From: Solen grandis
Lineage: Eukaryota; Mollusca; Bivalvia; Adapedonta; Solenidae
Direction: 5' to 3'
Assembly: GCA_021229015.1 (NCBI GenBank)
Contig: CM037778.1
Coordinates: forward strand, 19,984,909 to 20,048,908
DNA length: 64,000 nucleotides
Of this stretch, positions 20,132-31,724 are shown piece by piece. The translations under genes and the position numbers were made by a program. The notes beneath the pieces are model-generated. The model did not search any database and was not told the origin of the DNA. It saw nothing but the letters and a program-made list of their open reading frames with translations. Numbering within the stretch: position 1 is the stretch's first letter; each line of letters opens with the position of its first letter.

Positions 20132-21605
20132 TGAATATGGAACATATCTTCATCTCGCTACGCGCTAGTAAAAGTATTAAAGTTGCATCACTTCTTGATG
20201 AGATATATTCCATATTTGCAAAAAAAAAACAACAGCAAACAAATGACCTTTATTTATATACAGTTTAATATAGCCTGTACTGGGTAGGCATTTTAAATCG
20301 ATAACATTAATGAAAAAAGGTCAAGTTATTAACCAATGCCTGACTAAATGGATACTTGATTATATATTTCATCTTAGGTTTGATGTGAAATATGATTTGT
20401 GGGCAGAGCGATATATTCAATGGCGGCATGTTAATTCATTCAGCCGAATACATGATAATGTAAATTTGTTAGGGTTATTATATCCTCTCTTCGGTAAACA
20501 AGTTGTAAGTTATGAAAAATGCCATATAAACAAAATCATATATTTGAAATAGTATTAAGTATATGTAAAATAAGTTTTATGTGTTATTTTGAGCTTAATA
20601 ATGCCATTTATGCATACATACATTTCCGTGCATATTATATTTTAAACATTTCCGGACGGACAAATTATGCGCCGATCCATAAGCGTAGGAAATCCCTAAT
20701 CGCGCCCCCTTTCCTTTAATTAGAGGTGTACTCTAATTTAATCCAATTCCCAGAGGGAATTTCTGCCTATCTAAAAGTCTTGATATAATATAAATATGTC
20801 TTCTCTTTCAAAATTAAATAAACAAAAAATGTGGGTTCTGTCTGATTGAGTCCCTATATTCATTATACTACAAGGCCTTTAACTGTCTCTGAGATCAGAT
20901 AAATCGCTGCATTCGAGCATACCCTAAAACACGTGTGTCCTTTCTCAAATCATTTACATCTATGTCAGAAATCCAGATTTTTGTGTTGATGATTCCTCCA
21001 TCCAGACAAGACTAGCAGGCTACCTGGCTTTTGTTATCTGTATCTGCGTATGCTGTTTATGTTTTTTTTAATCTACATTCAAGTGAATTTATTTTCATTA
21101 TTGATTCGGCATGTTTGAAAATTGTAGTGTCTTTATTATATAATATAATATACCAAACACTATAAAACCATTATTGATTCTCTGTTGTATTTGCATATCA
21201 GGTTACTAATCATCTGGGCATGTTCCAATATGCTTCCGAAGAAAGAGGAATATCTTGTCAGACTTTCTTATGCATGAAAAGCTTGGAACGTTTTCTTTAT
21301 GAACACTGCACATGTTATCTTTTCATCTAAGATATTTCAAATCAAGATTCAGAATCTCCACACATCCCTAGTCACTAATACTTATTATTAGGTTTCGAAC
21401 TGACCCTACACGGAAATATGAGTAAGAAGTTTTAATAGGGCGTATAATTCATTATGCAAGTTATGCTTAATAGTGTTAGAAGTAATAATAGTAGAGAAAG
21501 ATGATGATAATGAATGATAGTAGTAGCAGTAGTTGAAAGTAGAAGAATAAGATTGTTGTATGAAACAGCAGTAGTAATAATAATAAGAGTAGAGTACTTA
21601 TTTGG

Positions 21606-21802
21606 TCAATTCTCCAATTCTCGCCATGGACAAGAATCAAACCAACGTCTCAATTGCATAAAGTGCTCAACCGAAAAGATCACTGTCTCTCTGAGGCTTA
21701 AGGTTGGAGGCTGGTTTCTGACTTTGTAGACACTGCTTTCTTTCTGTTGACAGAATGGATGCTGCAGGAGATGTATAACACCAAATGCTTTTGCCAATCC
21801 CC
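21606..21802 (-). pseudogene. ORF shared by both arms of the inverted repeat (left copy)
   Basis: In reverse orientation this reads GLAKAFGVIHLLQHPFCQQK and ends in a stop after LEN. The partner at 27691-27882 has the same frame open, differs by about a dozen residues and lacks one codon. Most differences change amino acids, so selection on the protein is not evident. A splice-acceptor-like CAAG before the right copy is CGGG here. It may be the relic of an exon; I do not recognise the protein. Confidence 0.3.
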
Positions 21803-21944
21803 GAAATGAAAAAAGAAAAATCATGATCATATTTCAATATTCATAATTTCAACAATTACAATTATCGTTTTATTGGAATTTGTAAATGCAATTTTTACAA
21901 TTAGTAAAAATAAAATAATAAAAATAAAAAAAATAAAAATAAAA

Positions 21945-22530
21945 CAAGAGGGCCATGATAGCCCTGAATCGCTCACCTGATTATAAATGAGCAACATATG
22001 TTGGATTTTTCATACTGACCAACTTTTTGACCCCACATGACCCACTTTCGAACTTGTCCAAGATTTATGGAAACATACATTCCGACCAAGTTTCATGAAG
22101 ATGTGGCCAAAAATGTGGCCTCTAGAATGTTTACAAAGTTTTTCTAAGATTTGACTTCATGACCTACTTTTTGAACCCACATGACCCAAATTCGAACTTG
22201 TCGAAGATTTTATGGAAACAAACGTTCTGACCAAGTTTCAAGAAGGAAGATTGGGCCAAAAATGTGGCCTCTAGAGTGTTAACAAGGTTTTTATAAGATT
22301 TGACCTCGTGACCTACTTTTTGACCCCACATGACCCAAATTCGAACTTGTCCAAGATTTTATAGAGACAAACATTCTGACAAAGTTTTATGAAGATTGGC
22401 CTAAAAGTATGGCCTCTAGAGTGTTAACAAACCAAATTGTTGACGACGCACGTCGCACGACGGACGACGGGTGCCGGACGAAGGGCGATCACAAAAGCTC
22501 ACCTTAAACATGTTGTGCTCAGGTGAGTTA
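21945..22530 (+). mobile_element. Hairpin-ended interspersed repeat (Helentron-like, non-autonomous)
   Basis: It starts ACAAGAGGGCCATGATAGCC with the hairpin GGGC/GCCC, holds about 2.8 tandem units of roughly 147 bp (each with TTTTTGACCCCACATGACCC, then ACCAAGTTTCATGAAGAT, then GTGGCCTCTAGA), and then a CG-rich stretch of GACGGACGAC type. It ends in a hairpin, GCTCACCTT..TCAGGTGAG. It sits in an A-rich stretch of the left arm and is absent from the right arm, so it inserted after the arms duplicated. The Helentron-like classification is inference from hairpin end plus tandem core. Confidence 0.7.
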
Positions 22531-22539
22531 AAAAATGGC

Positions 22540-23200
22540 GGCTCGGGGCGTGACCTGTTCGCCTTAAGTGAATAATGTAAATTTTAACAATCTTCTCAAA
22601 ATCTACCTGCCATATTTCAAAATATTTGACACATATTTTCATTAGGTAATCGTCTACCAACATTGTTCTAATTATTGATTTATTACATATGAAAAAACAA
22701 TGCATGGCTGCTAGGAGCAGCAAACATTAAAAATGTTCTTGCCAGATTTCGAAATATTTTGGCACAATTGTTTTCTTCGTAACCCTCTACCAAACATTGT
22801 TAACATCATTCTTATCTGTATAAGACTATGGCCACTTTGGGCGGGGTGCATTTGCCTTATATGTAAATATGTAGTGAAAAATTGTTAATATTTCGTCTCA
22901 ACTGCAACCAGGCAGATTTCGAAATGTTTTGGAATAAATGTTCCTTCGATAACTCTATCATGATTGCTCTAAGTATTTTGACCGGTTAAAACATGGCTAC
23001 TAGTGGCGGGGCTAATTTTGCCATAATTGTATATAATAAAAAAATTGCAAATTATCCTGTCTAAATTAACTGGCCAGATTTCAAAACATTTTGACGTAGA
23101 TTCTCTAACAAGATTGCTTTTTCTCAGATACTTTTTGTATAGCATTGTCTAAAAGTCCTCTTCCAAAATTGTTCAAATTATGTTCCTGGGTTCATATTTC
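22540..23200 (+). repeat. Four diverged tandem units of about 160 bp in the left arm
   Basis: Units are marked by GCCAGATTTC-AAAT-TTTTGGC-like words near 22610, 22741, 22911 and 23068, each followed by a phrase of the type CTCTA-CAACATTGTT and a GGCGGGG-TA phrase. The right arm has the same array reversed (27000-27540). This was part of the ancestral sequence before the inversion-duplication. It resembles the tandem cores of the hairpin-ended repeats elsewhere in the window. Confidence 0.6.
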
Positions 23201-23769
23201 CTCATCACACATAACTTCAATAAGGAAAACCTATTTTTTGTTGTTGTTACCTTAAAATCACAATTTATTCCGTCAGTAGAGTTTATGCTACTGGCGAAAT
23301 AGATACTGTAGATATCAACAATCAAATTCCAGATCGAAATAAAATAAAACCAGATGCCTCACCAAAAATTATAGCACAATAACAATTAAAAAAAAAAAAA
23401 AGATTAAAGAAATATTCTAAAAAGCTGAATGTTTCGTACACTTCTTAGTGATATGAGAATCGTTTGAGTATGCTACTTTTAATAACTGATCTGTAAGAGT
23501 TGCAAATCTGACAGCTGCTATTTTTCAAATCAAAGATTTTTTATTAAATGTGTCTACATGAGAGAGAGAATGATACATAAACATTTTATCTGTACAATTG
23601 AAGTTTTTTTAAATTTTCAAATTTTCAATTTTAAATCAAAATCCCGACTTGTATTCTATTTAAATTAGATATTAAGTTCAAACAAAATCAGAGATGTATA
23701 AATCCATTACAAATACTTTAAAGCTGGACAATCCAGTTTGTACGGAATTCCATTAGGGCCATCGCCTAT

Positions 23770-23975
23770 AAATGAAATAATCTCAAACACGAAAGTACGA
23801 TGACGATAACGCTAAAACACGACGATAAAAGTGCGATATAATATCGCATTTTCGCTTTTTCGTGTCCTCGCGTTTCCGTCATCGCATCATCGCGTGTTCG
23901 TCACCGTAATTGCGCGTTTTTGTCATCGTGTTTTCGCCATCGTACTTTCGACTTACGGTATGCATTCGCAGTGCC
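23770..23975. repeat. CpG-rich palindromic minisatellite, left copy
   Basis: A perfect 17-base palindrome, TGCGATATAATATCGCA, is flanked on both sides by short repeats of the type CGCGTTTTCGTCATCG and, inverted, CGATGACGAAAACG. The density of CG dinucleotides stands out against the AT-rich surroundings. The reversed partner lies at 25590-25840. I know of no function. Confidence 0.7.
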
Positions 23976-24649
23976 AAAACTTAGTAAATCATTTTCGGGG
24001 CTTTACCGCACAAAGACTTTATCTTTACCGGTGTGGTTATTTTATCCATTTTAAAAAGATATTTAATATATACAGAATATGATATAGATATATTTTAAGT
24101 GTGACGTTTTATGAAATAGACATATTTAAAACGAAACTAATTCTGTACTCACCAGTTAAGTACTCTACTACACGTTTTCTACTTTTAAACGCGAAACGTC
24201 TTTAGATTGTATATATGACCTTGTGTTGCAGATAAATCATGTGTTTCCTTTATTTATTCATTTTCATTTTTATTTTAATTTATGCTTTTTTATGTGAATG
24301 CATGTACTTCATTATACGAAACAGCTCTCTATATATATCTAAGGTAATAGTTTAGCAAGATAAATGCATGCTCGAATTACAAGCAGTTGAAGTTCGTCAT
24401 GGGTGTATTACCGAACCGAACACATTCAATACAGAGTGCTTAACACAACACATATACCATTTATCACTTTATATGCATAAATATATTTATAAAGAACCAT
24501 ATAATTATAATAGATATATCAGTGAATTATTATAAATTAAGATACTTAATAAAATAAAAACATAATAAGAAATAAATTAATGAACAAAAAAGAAAGACAA
24601 ATTAAACTATTGTCAGGGTACCAATAACTTACGATAGGGGAGAATCATA

Positions 24650-24860
24650 AGCTAAGTGTGTGGAGCAATCGCGAAAGGCCTCGGTTCAAGTCCAGGCCAG
24701 GCTGCATATGTTTTCACCCTGTGACATTTGGCGCCAAACGTGGGACCGTGGCTGTATATGCTCTGAGATCATGTTCACCTTGTTCTCTGCACCCCTGTAT
24801 GAAATTCGAGAACGAATTCCAAACTCGCGGGGGAGTATGTCACGTTACTAATAACACACA
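24650..24860 (+). repeat. tRNA-derived SINE-like copy 1
   Basis: A perfect polymerase III B-box-like word GGTTCAAGTCC lies at 24682-24692, with an A-box-like phrase before it. The body begins TTTTCACCCTGTGAC and runs to about 24860. The phrase TTTTCAC-CCTGTGAC recurs in the next element, suggesting one family. There is no clear target duplication. Confidence 0.45.
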
Positions 24861-24877
24861 ATAGGAGGTAATAATAT

Positions 24878-24990
24878 GTAATCGGCCGGGTGGATCAGTT
24901 AGTAGAGCATTTGCTCTGTAAGCGAAATGCCCCGGGTGCTAGGCCCAGTATTGCTAAATATTTTTCACACCCTGTGACTCAATCTTTTTC
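24878..24990 (+). repeat. tRNA-like SINE head, copy 2
   Basis: The phrase GGCCGGGTGGATCAGTTAGT followed by AGAGC is an A-box region close to a genuine tRNA D-arm, and TTTGCTCTGTAAGCGAA can form an anticodon-type stem. The B-box region (CCGGGTGCTAGGCCCAG) is damaged. The tail TTTTTCACACCCTGTGAC links it to copy 1. The damaged T-arm and the shared tail argue for a SINE or tRNA pseudogene rather than a working tRNA. Confidence 0.5.
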
Positions 24991-25589
24991 TTTCTATAAC
25001 CCTTGTAAAAATGAGCTGACAGATGGGTTAAAACGGCAGCAGTATTAATAACAAGCACTTGATCATACGACCGAATTAGTCCGTACATGCTCAAATCATA
25101 CATGTATATAATAATTGAATGTATAGCAGAGTAGTCCCTATTAGTAGTAATTGCTAAGAGAGAGAGAGAGAGTTTAGAGAAGAATTAAACTGATGTTTTT
25201 TGATGTTGTTTTATTGCTTTGTTTTTATTTTGATTTGTTTGTTGTTTTATTTTACACACACACACACACACATATAACATTCCTCATTAATATGTAGTAA
25301 TGGAGATATTTAATATGACGGAATATATAATTTCATACACTTCAGTTGTCTCAATAAACTGATTTCATAATAAGCCGTAAAATATATCTACTTATTCAGT
25401 AAGTCTGTAGGCCTAAGAATATTTAAAACTAAATAAACAAGGCGGATATTTCGCTGTAGGCATAGCCTATCTCAAACTTACTTAGTTTTGGCAATGTGCG
25501 TGCATAACGGAATGCGAAAGTACGATGAGGAAAAGGCGAAATCACATGACAAAAAAGCTAAAGCACGTTGATTTACTATGTTCTGGCAC

Positions 25590-25845
25590 TGCTCATGCAT
25601 ACCGTAATTCGAAAGTACGATGACTAAAACACGATGACGAAAACGCGATGATGCAATGACGGAAACGCGAAAATGCGAAAATGCGATATCATATCGCACT
25701 TTCATCGTCGTGTTTTCGCGTTCCCGTCATCATACTTTCGCGTTTTCATCATCGCAGTTTCGCGTTTTCGTCCTCGTACTTTCACGTTTTCGTTATTGTG
25801 TTTTCGCCATCGTACTTTCGTGTTTCAGATTATTTCATTTATAGT
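25590..25845. repeat. CpG-rich palindromic minisatellite, right copy
   Basis: The palindrome TGCGATATCATATCGCA at 25681-25697 is flanked by inverted arrays of CGATGACGAAAACG-type and CGCGTTTTCATCATCG-type words. Beyond lies GGCCCTAATGAAATTCCGTA, also shared with the left copy (23740-23765). Confidence 0.7.
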
Positions 25846-27690
25846 CGATGGCCCTAATGAAATTCCGTACAAACTGGAATGTCCAACTTTAAAATTTTTA
25901 CAATGGATTTATACATCTCTGATTTTGTTTAAACTAAATATCTGTTTAATAAAGTGAGATTGTTGATTAAAACTTTTGAGGAAATAAGGTTCAGAAAAAT
26001 ATTGAAGCGTAGTATATACAAGTCGGAATGTAACTTAAAATGAAATATAATTAAAACATTGAAATAATTTCGTACTTATTTGAAAATGTTAAAAAAGCTT
26101 TAAATGTACAAAAGTTTATATATTATTCTCTCTCTTCAAGTAGACACACTTAATAAAAAACAACAACTTTGATTTGAAAAGTAGCAGCTGTCATATTTGC
26201 AACTCTTAAAGATCAATTGTTAAAAATAGCATACTCAAACGATTCCCATATCACTAAGAAGGGTATGAAACATTCATTTAAGCTTTTAAGAATATTTTGT
26301 AATGTGTATCTTTTTCATTTTTGTTTAATTTTTATTGTGCTAGAATTTTTGGTGAGGGATCTGTTTTTATTTTATTTCGATCTAGAATTTGAATACTAAT
26401 TTCTGCAGTATTCTAATTGGCCTGTAGCATTAACTCTACTGACGGAATAAATTGTAATTGTAAGGTACTTGAGTCAGGCCAAAACATCGATATAACGAAA
26501 AACGTTGACTATAAACAAGGAAATGGAATGTTTATGTTTGTGTGAAAGGACAATTGCCAAAATATCTTGTGGTTAACCATAAAAACATCTTGAGACTGAT
26601 CTTGGAACATCTATTCATCTAATATGTGTTAAACACTGTAACCCCGTATTGATTGGTAAACAAGGTTTGGTTCGAGATGTGCCGGAGCGGTAGGGAAAAT
26701 CATAGGGAACTCAGTTATACTTTTTATTTGTTTATTGTCAATATTACATTAACTACAGCAAAGCGAATCAATTGAACAGTGTAGATATCAGTTACATTAC
26801 TCCTGTATATGATTCAAACACAATTTGTTAATGTAGAATAAGACAAGAAATATTGATTAAAACAAAAAAGAAAAAAAAGAAGGTTTTCTTTATTGAAGTA
26901 ACGTCTGGTGAGGAAATATGAAACCCGGAACATAATTTGAACAATCTTGAAAGAGGACTTTTAGACAATGCTATACACAAAGTATCTAAAAAGAAGCAAT
27001 CTTGTTAGAGTTGTTTTTAAAATCTGGCCAGTAATTTTAGACAGGATAAATTGTAAAATTTTCATTATATACAATTATGGCAAATTAGCCCTGCCTCTAG
27101 TGGCCATGTTTTTAACCGATCAAAATATTTTGAGCAATCTTGGTAAAGAGTTATCCAAAGAACATTTATGCCAAAACATTTCAAAATCTGGCTGGTTGCA
27201 TTTGAGACCAGACATTAAAAATATTTCTCTACATATTTATATATAAGGCAAATGCACCCCGTCCAAAGAGGCAGTAGTCTTATACATATCAGAATGATGT
27301 TAACAATGTTGGTAAAGGGTTACAAAGCAAACAAATGTGCTAAAACATTTTGAAAATCTGGCAAGAAGATTTTTAAAGTTTGCTGCTCCTAGCAGTCATG
27401 TACTGTTTTTTACATATGGAATAAATCAATAATTTGAACAATGTTGGTAGACGATTACCTAATGAAAATATGTGTCAAATATTTTGAAATATGACCGGTA
27501 GATTTTGAGAAGATTTACATTGTACAATTAAGACGAACAGGCCACGCCCCGAGCCGACATCTTTTTTTTTTCTTTTCTTTTTTTTACTAATCGTAAAAAT
27601 TGCATTTCAAAATTCCAAGAACACGATAATTGTTACTGTTGAAATTATTAATATTATAATATGATTGTCATGATTTTCTTTTCATTTCAA

Positions 27691-27882
27691 GGATTGGCAA
27701 AATCATTTGGTGTCATAAATCTCCTGCAGCATCCATTCTGTCAGAAAGAAAGCAGTGTCTACAAAGTCAGGAACCAGCCTCCAACCTTAAGCCTCAGAAA
27801 AACAGTGATCTTTTGGGTTGAATACTTCATGCAAATAAAACGTTGGTTTGATTTTTGTCCATGGCTAGCATTGGAGGATTGA
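27691..27882 (+). pseudogene. ORF shared by both arms of the inverted repeat (right copy)
   Basis: It opens at GLAKSFGVINLLQHPFCQ, directly after an acceptor-like CATTTCAAG, and stops after LALED at 27880-27882. It is the partner of the minus-strand ORF at 21606-21802. About four of some seventeen substitutions between the copies are silent, so the open frame in both is not evidence for selection. I do not recognise a domain. Confidence 0.3.
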
Positions 27883-29400
27883 TCAAGTAAGTACTTTTCT
27901 CTTATTACTACTGCTGCTGTTTCACCATCTAATTCCTCTACTTTCAACTACTACTACTATTCATTTTCATCATCTTTCTCTACTATTATTACTTCTAACA
28001 GTGTTAATCGTAGTAACTTGAATAATGAATAATACCCCCTATTAAAACTTCTTACTCCTCATATTTCCGTGTAGGGTCAGTACGAATCCTAATGATAAAT
28101 ATTAGTGACTGGGGATGTGTGGAGATTCTGAATCTTGATTTGAAATATCTTAGATGAAAAGATAACACGTGCAGTGTTCATAAACAACATTAGTGAGCTT
28201 CAAGAAAAAAGTCCAAGCTTTTCATATATAAGACACTGACAATATCTTTCTCTTTCTTCGGAAGCATAATGGAACATGCCCAGATGATTAGTAACCTGAT
28301 ATGCAAATACAACAGAGAATCAATAATGGTTTTACAGTGTATGGTATATTATATTATATAATAAAGACACTAAAAGTTTCAAACATGGCGAATCAATAAT
28401 GAAAATAAATTCACTTGAATGTAGATAAAAAAGCAATATACAGCATACATGTATACAGATAACAAAAGCCAGATAGCCTGCTAGTCTTGTCTGAATGGAG
28501 GAATCATCAACTATTACACAAACATCCGAATTTCTGACATATATATAAATTATATGAGAAAGGAAACACGTGTTTTAGAGTATGCTCGAATGCAGCAATT
28601 TATCTTATCTAAGAGACATTTAAGGTCTTGTAATATAATAAATAAAAAGGCTCATTCAGATTGAACCCATATTATTTGTTTATTCAATTTTGAAAGAGCA
28701 GACATATTTATAGTATGTCAAGACTTTTAGGTAGGCAGATATTTCCTTTGGAAGCTGGGTCAAATTAGAGTACACTTTTAGTTAAAGGAAATGTTGCGCG
28801 ATTAGGAACTTCCTACATTTTTGGATCGGCGCATAATTTGTCCGTCCGGAAATATTTAAAATATAATATGCACGGAAATGTATGTATGCATAAATGGCAT
28901 TATTAAGCTCAAAATAACACATAAAAATTATATAACATATACTAAAGACATTTATCTATATCAAATATATGACTTTGTTTATATGGCATTTTTCATAATT
29001 TACAACTTGTTTAACGAAGAAAGGATAGAATAACCCTAAAGAAAAAGCAGAGTTGCACACTTAGCTGCATATTTACATTATCATATATTCGGCTGAATGA
29101 CTTAACATGCCGCCATTGAATATATCGCTCCGCCCACTAATCATATTTCACAGCAAACCTAAGATAAAATATATAATCAAGTATCCATTTAATCAGGCAT
29201 TGGTTAATAAATTGACCTTTTTTCATTAATGTCATCGGGTTAAAATAACTACCGAATAAAGACTATATTAAACTGCATATACATAAATGTTATTTGTTCG
29301 TTGTTGTTTTTTTCAAATATGGAGTATATCTCATCAATATGTGATGCAATTTTAATATTTTTACGAGCGCGTAGCGAGATGAAGATATATTCCATATTCA

Positions 29401-29500
29401 NNNNNNNNNNNNNNNNNNNNNNNNNNNNNNNNNNNNNNNNNNNNNNNNNNNNNNNNNNNNNNNNNNNNNNNNNNNNNNNNNNNNNNNNNNNNNNNNNNNN
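29401..29500. other. Assembly gap (100 N)
   Basis: Exactly 100 N are present, the usual placeholder for a gap of unknown size. It interrupts the outer hairpin of the right arm of the large inverted repeat. Confidence 0.99.
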
Positions 29501-30110
29501 ATGACGAAATTCCTGTTTGAAAAAAGAGATTTCATTCAATGAATTCTCTTTTATTATAATAAAGAAATTAAAATGTTTTTCTGGCCGGAAACAATACTAT
29601 AAGAGTATGAACATTTGGTAGCAATTAAGTACAATGTAGTACGAATACAACAACCACACAAAAACAACTATTGTTTACACATTATGATAGAATGAGTTAT
29701 ATTTCCACGTCATATTTGAAATTTCTAAATACACATTTGTAAATTTTATATAATTCCAAATATTTTGAAATTCTTCTGCATAGTGAACTGATAATTTGGG
29801 ATAAAATAGAGTAAAATCTTAAAATTTAACATTCAAATTCGTATCCCGTATTTGAATTCATGTGTTCATTCCAGTAATTTCAAAAAGAATAATTACGCAA
29901 TCAGACTATCATACACTGCACTTGTGTAAGTGTCACTGACTTGTATATGATAAGCATTCCCAATGATTGAACCCGAATGCATTTTTATCATGTTAATTTG
30001 GTTACCTGCCTTCTTTAAGATAATCTCATCGCAATGCACGTTTCGAAAAATAATGCATACTCAAGGACGAGTAGCGTAAACTTTTCAAGCGGATCATGCA
30101 ACGTCTATAT
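29501..30110. other. AT-rich DNA with no feature recognised
   Basis: There are no ORFs with recognisable content and no clear repeat. The sequence does not obviously continue the inverted repeat beyond the gap. Confidence 0.5.
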
Positions 30111-30114
30111 ATTA

Positions 30115-30325
30115 ATATTGAGGTTGTTGTTGGTTTTGGGGTTAACAGCGACGCCTAGATAATTACAGATTGAGGAAGACCCAGCATCCACATAGAGTAC
30201 CCGTGTAGATCTACCATCCTACTGCAAGCAAAATAAAAGTCTAATGAACAGACCAGGATTCGAACCTTCAGAATTGAGGGTCAACGTGATAGCAAGGCCA
30301 CAAATCTAGTGATTACGGTAATCTA
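30115..30325 (-). repeat. Degenerate copy of the tRNA-Ser-like SINE
   Basis: Reading on the plus strand, the phrases GCGACGCCTAGATAATTACAG, GAGGAAGACCC, ACCCGTGTAGATCTACC and GGATTCGAACC follow in the same order as in the better copy at 31174. The B-box word is the reverse of GGTTCGAATCC. It is old and diverged. Confidence 0.6.
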
Positions 30326-30339
30326 TCAATTTCTAAATT

Positions 30340-30955
30340 AGGGTCCTTCAGAATTAATGCTTTAAGAGACTTCACTGCAGATGCAAGCATCCAATGACCT
30401 GGGGTTAAAGGTCCTTTTCCCCATTTCTATATAGGCTTATATTTACTATAAAATTTCCATTATCACTTGATGTATCATGATAACAATTTAATGCTGGATG
30501 TTTGTACATGAATCTTTATCTGACATGACATCTATTAAATAAAATACACCTGAATGTTTTAAATGAATATTATATAAGCTAAAAACAACTAATTTTTGTA
30601 TTTACTTTTTATCTACTGTAACAGCTCTTCCTTAACTTCAGAGAGGGAAGAATTGAACTTCTCACCCAAGTCAATTTATTTTTTTACTTTTATGTACAAA
30701 TAACACATTGTGCTCAAATAGACCAAATGTTTCGCTGCACTAGCCGCAATTATACATATTACAATTTATTGATACGTTTCATTTAATGTATTCTAAAGAA
30801 ATTAATTGAGTATTAATTTCAAGTAGTTTAACTGAATAGGGACGGAAAGGGGCGTTAAATAAATGAGTTCTGAACATTATTGACTTTTAATTAACAAAGC
30901 CATCGAATTATATGATAAGATAATAAATTCTATATTTTTGTTGTTGTATTATTAT

Positions 30956-30960
<5 letters not shown>
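30340..30960. other. Third copy of the 315-bp repeat, then AT-rich DNA
   Basis: 30345-30560 resembles the repeat at 168-690 (TGCAGATGCAAGCATCCAATGAC, TCTATATAGG, AAATTTCCAT). The rest has nothing I can name. Confidence 0.4.

Positions 30961-30963
<3 letters not shown>

Positions 30964-31011
<48 letters not shown>
30964..31011. repeat. (AT)24 microsatellite
   Basis: About 48 bases of uninterrupted alternating A and T. It is not a regulatory element that I can support. Confidence 0.95.
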
Positions 31012-31013
<2 letters not shown>

Positions 31014-31173
31014 TAAAATCAATCAGGTAAATTGTTTACAATTAAAATTAATTTGTAAATATATTTAAAATGTATACACAGAAAATGATATTGTTTATTT
31101 AAATGATATATTAAGAAAATCTAAAGGATCTATTAAATCAATACCAACCGCTTCTATTGTAATTGACTTGACT

Positions 31174-31422
31174 TGACTATTTGAGTTTACCGTCGCTTCG
31201 ACAGTATTTCAGTCATATAGCGACGTCCAGCTAATTACAGATGGAGGAAGACCCCGAATGCACGGAGGCATCCGGGTAGAACTACCGACCTACCGCAAGC
31301 CAGCTGGAAGGCTTCCTCACATGAAAATACGAATGACCCTACCGGGAGTCGAACCCACGCGGTGAGGGACTGAGTGAGTGTTAAAGTAATTGGCTTTACC
31401 CTCTCGGCCACGGATGCCTCAT
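31174..31422 (-). repeat. tRNA-Ser-like SINE, well preserved copy
   Basis: Reverse-complemented, it starts GGCATCCGTGGCCGAGAGGG (A-box region), has the B-box GGGTTCGACTCCC, then a body with GTGAGGAAGCCTTCCAGC, TGGCTTGCGGTAGGTCGG and GCTGGACGTCGCTATATGAC, and ends in GTCAAGTCAAGTCAA. Other copies are at 48325, 54000 and 57558, with degenerate ones at 30115 and 39085. It is transcribed by polymerase III if intact and depends on a LINE for movement. Confidence 0.85.
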
Positions 31423-31429
31423 TAATGAA

Positions 31430-31724
31430 ATTGAAATTCATTAAATATTGTTTCACTATAATTTGTTTAAAACATTTCATTCTGAATGATTATGCAGTCA
31501 ATTAAAATTATTTGACTAATCCCAAACAATATATGAGTTTTAAGTAATCTAAGATAATTAAATGCATGAAACCTCTCGATTATAATTGCTCTTTAAATCA
31601 GTTTTGTGTTGAAGATAACAAATTGATATCTAAAACCAGTATTTAAGTTTTCTTGATATTGCTATTATTGGATTGAAGATTATTTTGTTCAAACACCAAT
31701 AAAATAAAGTTCATGGTAAACTAG
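31430..31724. other. AT-rich DNA with no feature recognised
   Basis: I see nothing beyond simple AT-rich sequence. Confidence 0.5.

Larger units (their letters stand above)
20132..23992 (+). repeat. Left arm of a 9.3-kb inverted repeat
   Basis: The sequence pairs, in reverse complement, with 25570-29400. Anchors include TCATCTCGCTACGCGC (20150 with 29365), GCGCCGATCC (20670 with 28825), CACGTGT with TATGCTCGAATGCAG (20910-20940 with 28570-28600), AGACAAGACTAGCAGGCTA (21005 with 28480) and CAGCCTCCAACCTTAAG (21700 with 27780). Over one 195-bp block (21600-21800) I count about 9% substitutions. This arm carries an extra 0.6-kb element (21945-22530) that the right arm lacks. The outer end is a local hairpin (AATATGGAA..TTCCATATT). 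Confidence 0.9.
23993..25569. other. Spacer between the arms of the large inverted repeat
   Basis: This 1.58 kb has no partner in the other arm. It holds two tRNA-like SINE heads (listed separately), a (GA) tract at 25158-25171 and a (CA) tract at 25253-25272. I see no gene. Confidence 0.6.
25570..29400 (-). repeat. Right arm of the 9.3-kb inverted repeat, ending at the gap
   Basis: This is the reverse-complement partner of 20132-23992. It lacks the 0.6-kb hairpin-ended element of the left arm, but carries about 0.4 kb (26466-26870) not seen on the left. Its outer end (..ATATTCCATATTCA) matches the left arm's outer edge and then stops at the first N, so the true extent of the repeat is unknown. 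Confidence 0.9.

Noticed and set aside
24880..24955. Functional tRNA gene
   Set aside because: The T-arm is damaged and the downstream sequence is shared with a neighbouring SINE-like copy.
23600..25850. CRISPR-like array of short repeats
   Set aside because: The repeats are contiguous and palindromic, without regular unique spacers, in a eukaryotic context.
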